From positions 372,001 to 436,000 of the forward strand of contig NZ_CP059162.1 in assembly GCF_013466605.1 (NCBI RefSeq): a stretch of 64,000 nt of DNA, written 5' to 3'. The stretch is from Pseudomonas chlororaphis subsp. aurantiaca. Lineage in GTDB: Bacteria; Pseudomonadota; Gammaproteobacteria; Pseudomonadales; Pseudomonadaceae. Below are positions 63,492 to 64,000 of this stretch, one piece after another (the first letter of the stretch is position 1; each line of letters starts with the position of its first letter). The translations under genes and the position numbers were made by a program. The notes beneath the pieces are model-generated. The model was not told the DNA's origin. It saw only the letters and a list, made by a program, of their open reading frames with translations, and ran no database searches.

Positions 63492-64000
63492 TCAGCAGCT
63501 GTAGTACAGCTCGTATTCCAGTGGGTGTACGAAGGTACGAACCTTGATTTCTTCTTCGCTTTTCAGGGCGATGTAAGCGTCGATGAAGTCGTCGCTGAAA
63601 ACGCCGCCTTTGGTCAGGAACGCACGACCTTTGTCCAGCTCTTCCAGGGCTTCTTTCAGGCTGCCGCAAACTTGTGGGATCTCTTTCGCCTCTTCAGGCG
63701 GCAGGTCGTACAGGTTTTTGTCAGCCGCGTCGCCAGGGTGGATCTTGTTCTGGATACCGTCCAGGCCAGCCATCAGCAGGGCAGCGAAGGCCAGGTATGG
63801 GTTGGCAGCCGGATCCGGGAAGCGTGCTTCGATACGGCGGGCTTTAGGGCTCGACACGTAAGGGATACGGATCGAAGCGGAACGGTTGCGAGCCGAGTAG
63901 GCCAGCATCACTGGAGCTTCGAAGCCTGGTACCAGACGCTTGTAGGAGTTGGTCGAAGGGTTGGTGAAACCGTTCAGGGCCTTACCGTGCTTGATGATGC
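63492..64000 (-). CDS. glnA: glutamine synthetase, C-terminal part (5' end outside window)
   Basis: The last 168 codons of type I glutamine synthetase, which makes glutamine from glutamate, ATP and ammonia. Visible are [20 protein letters not shown], the [16 protein letters not shown] substrate region, [20 protein letters not shown], and the adenylylation site NLYDLPPEE with the target Tyr. It ends EYELYYSC. The gene runs off the right edge; its promoter is not visible. Its place one gene cluster from ntrBC is the usual nitrogen-control neighbourhood. Confidence 0.97.
   Translation of the reverse strand, partial: IIKHGKALNGFTNPSTNSYKRLVPGFEAPVMLAYSARNRSASIRIPYVSSPKARRIEARFPDPAANPYLAFAALLMAGLDGIQNKIHPGDAADKNLYDLPPEEAKEIPQVCGSLKEALEELDKGRAFLTKGGVFSDDFIDAYIALKSEEEIKVRTFVHPLEYELYYSC

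Overview
The window is chromosomal DNA of a fluorescent Pseudomonas, most like the P. fluorescens/protegens/chlororaphis group. The genus call rests on gene content and order. Reading from the right, glnA - ntrBC - trmL - secB - grxC - rhodanese - gpmI - envC - ctpA - hisF/A/H/B - asmA/mutY/yggX - tRNA-Phe - basic amino acid ABC operon - tRNA-Thr - rmlBACD - dctB follows the PA5118-PA5165 backbone of P. aeruginosa as I remember it. High GC and many Pseudomonas-type REP palindromes agree. The species is not fixed by anything I can see.

Layout. 1-5.0 kb (minus strand): the 3'-truncated sensor kinase dctB and the dTDP-L-rhamnose operon rmlBACD, whose genes overlap at ATGA junctions. 5.2-26.5 kb is an accessory block between rmlB and tRNA-Thr: a three-domain kinase/transaminase fusion, the agmatine-to-putrescine pair aguBA, a TonB-dependent siderophore receptor, a DsbA-family oxidoreductase, an NTF2-like protein, an OprD porin, a Xre-RES toxin-antitoxin pair, two envelope proteins, a small cytochrome c, a five-gene heme-copper oxidase cluster whose subunit II carries two cytochrome c domains, and wrbA. 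26.5-36.8 kb: tRNA-Thr, an FkbM methyltransferase, a second methyltransferase, a lysine/arginine/ornithine-type ABC transporter, a GabP-type permease with a predicted sigma-54 promoter, and envelope or hypothetical genes up to tRNA-Phe. 36.9-41.0 kb: yggX-mutY-asmA and a PanZ-like protein. 41.4-47.1 kb: an OFA-family transporter, the histidine genes hisB-hisH-(DUF2164)-hisA-hisF and a periplasmic solute-binding protein. 47.2-54.9 kb: cell-envelope proteolysis and amidase control (ctpA, envC), gpmI, and the rhodanese-grxC-secB run. 54.9-58.7 kb is the nitrogen control locus. 59-64 kb: ada, a DUF4124 protein, a secreted chorismate mutase, a long MORN-repeat protein and the 3' part of glnA.

The strongest non-coding signal is at 54.85-55.25 kb, downstream of ntrC: five tandem 78-86 bp modules, each with a hairpin whose two arms change together between copies, separated by a second stem that also covaries. 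A near-consensus sigma-54 promoter (minus strand) and an upstream NtrC box point transcription into the array. This matches, by position and logic, the nitrogen-regulated small RNA NrsZ of P. aeruginosa, here with five modules. ntrBC itself has a sigma-54 promoter and an NtrC box close to the classical enteric sequence, so the regulator, its own operon and the sRNA form one circuit next to glnA.

Other regulatory candidates are a pair of palindromes six helical turns apart upstream of aguBA, a terminator-like hairpin in the porin leader, direct repeats before the xre-res pair, and a tRNA-Thr 3'-end-like fragment that together with tRNA-Thr brackets wrbA.
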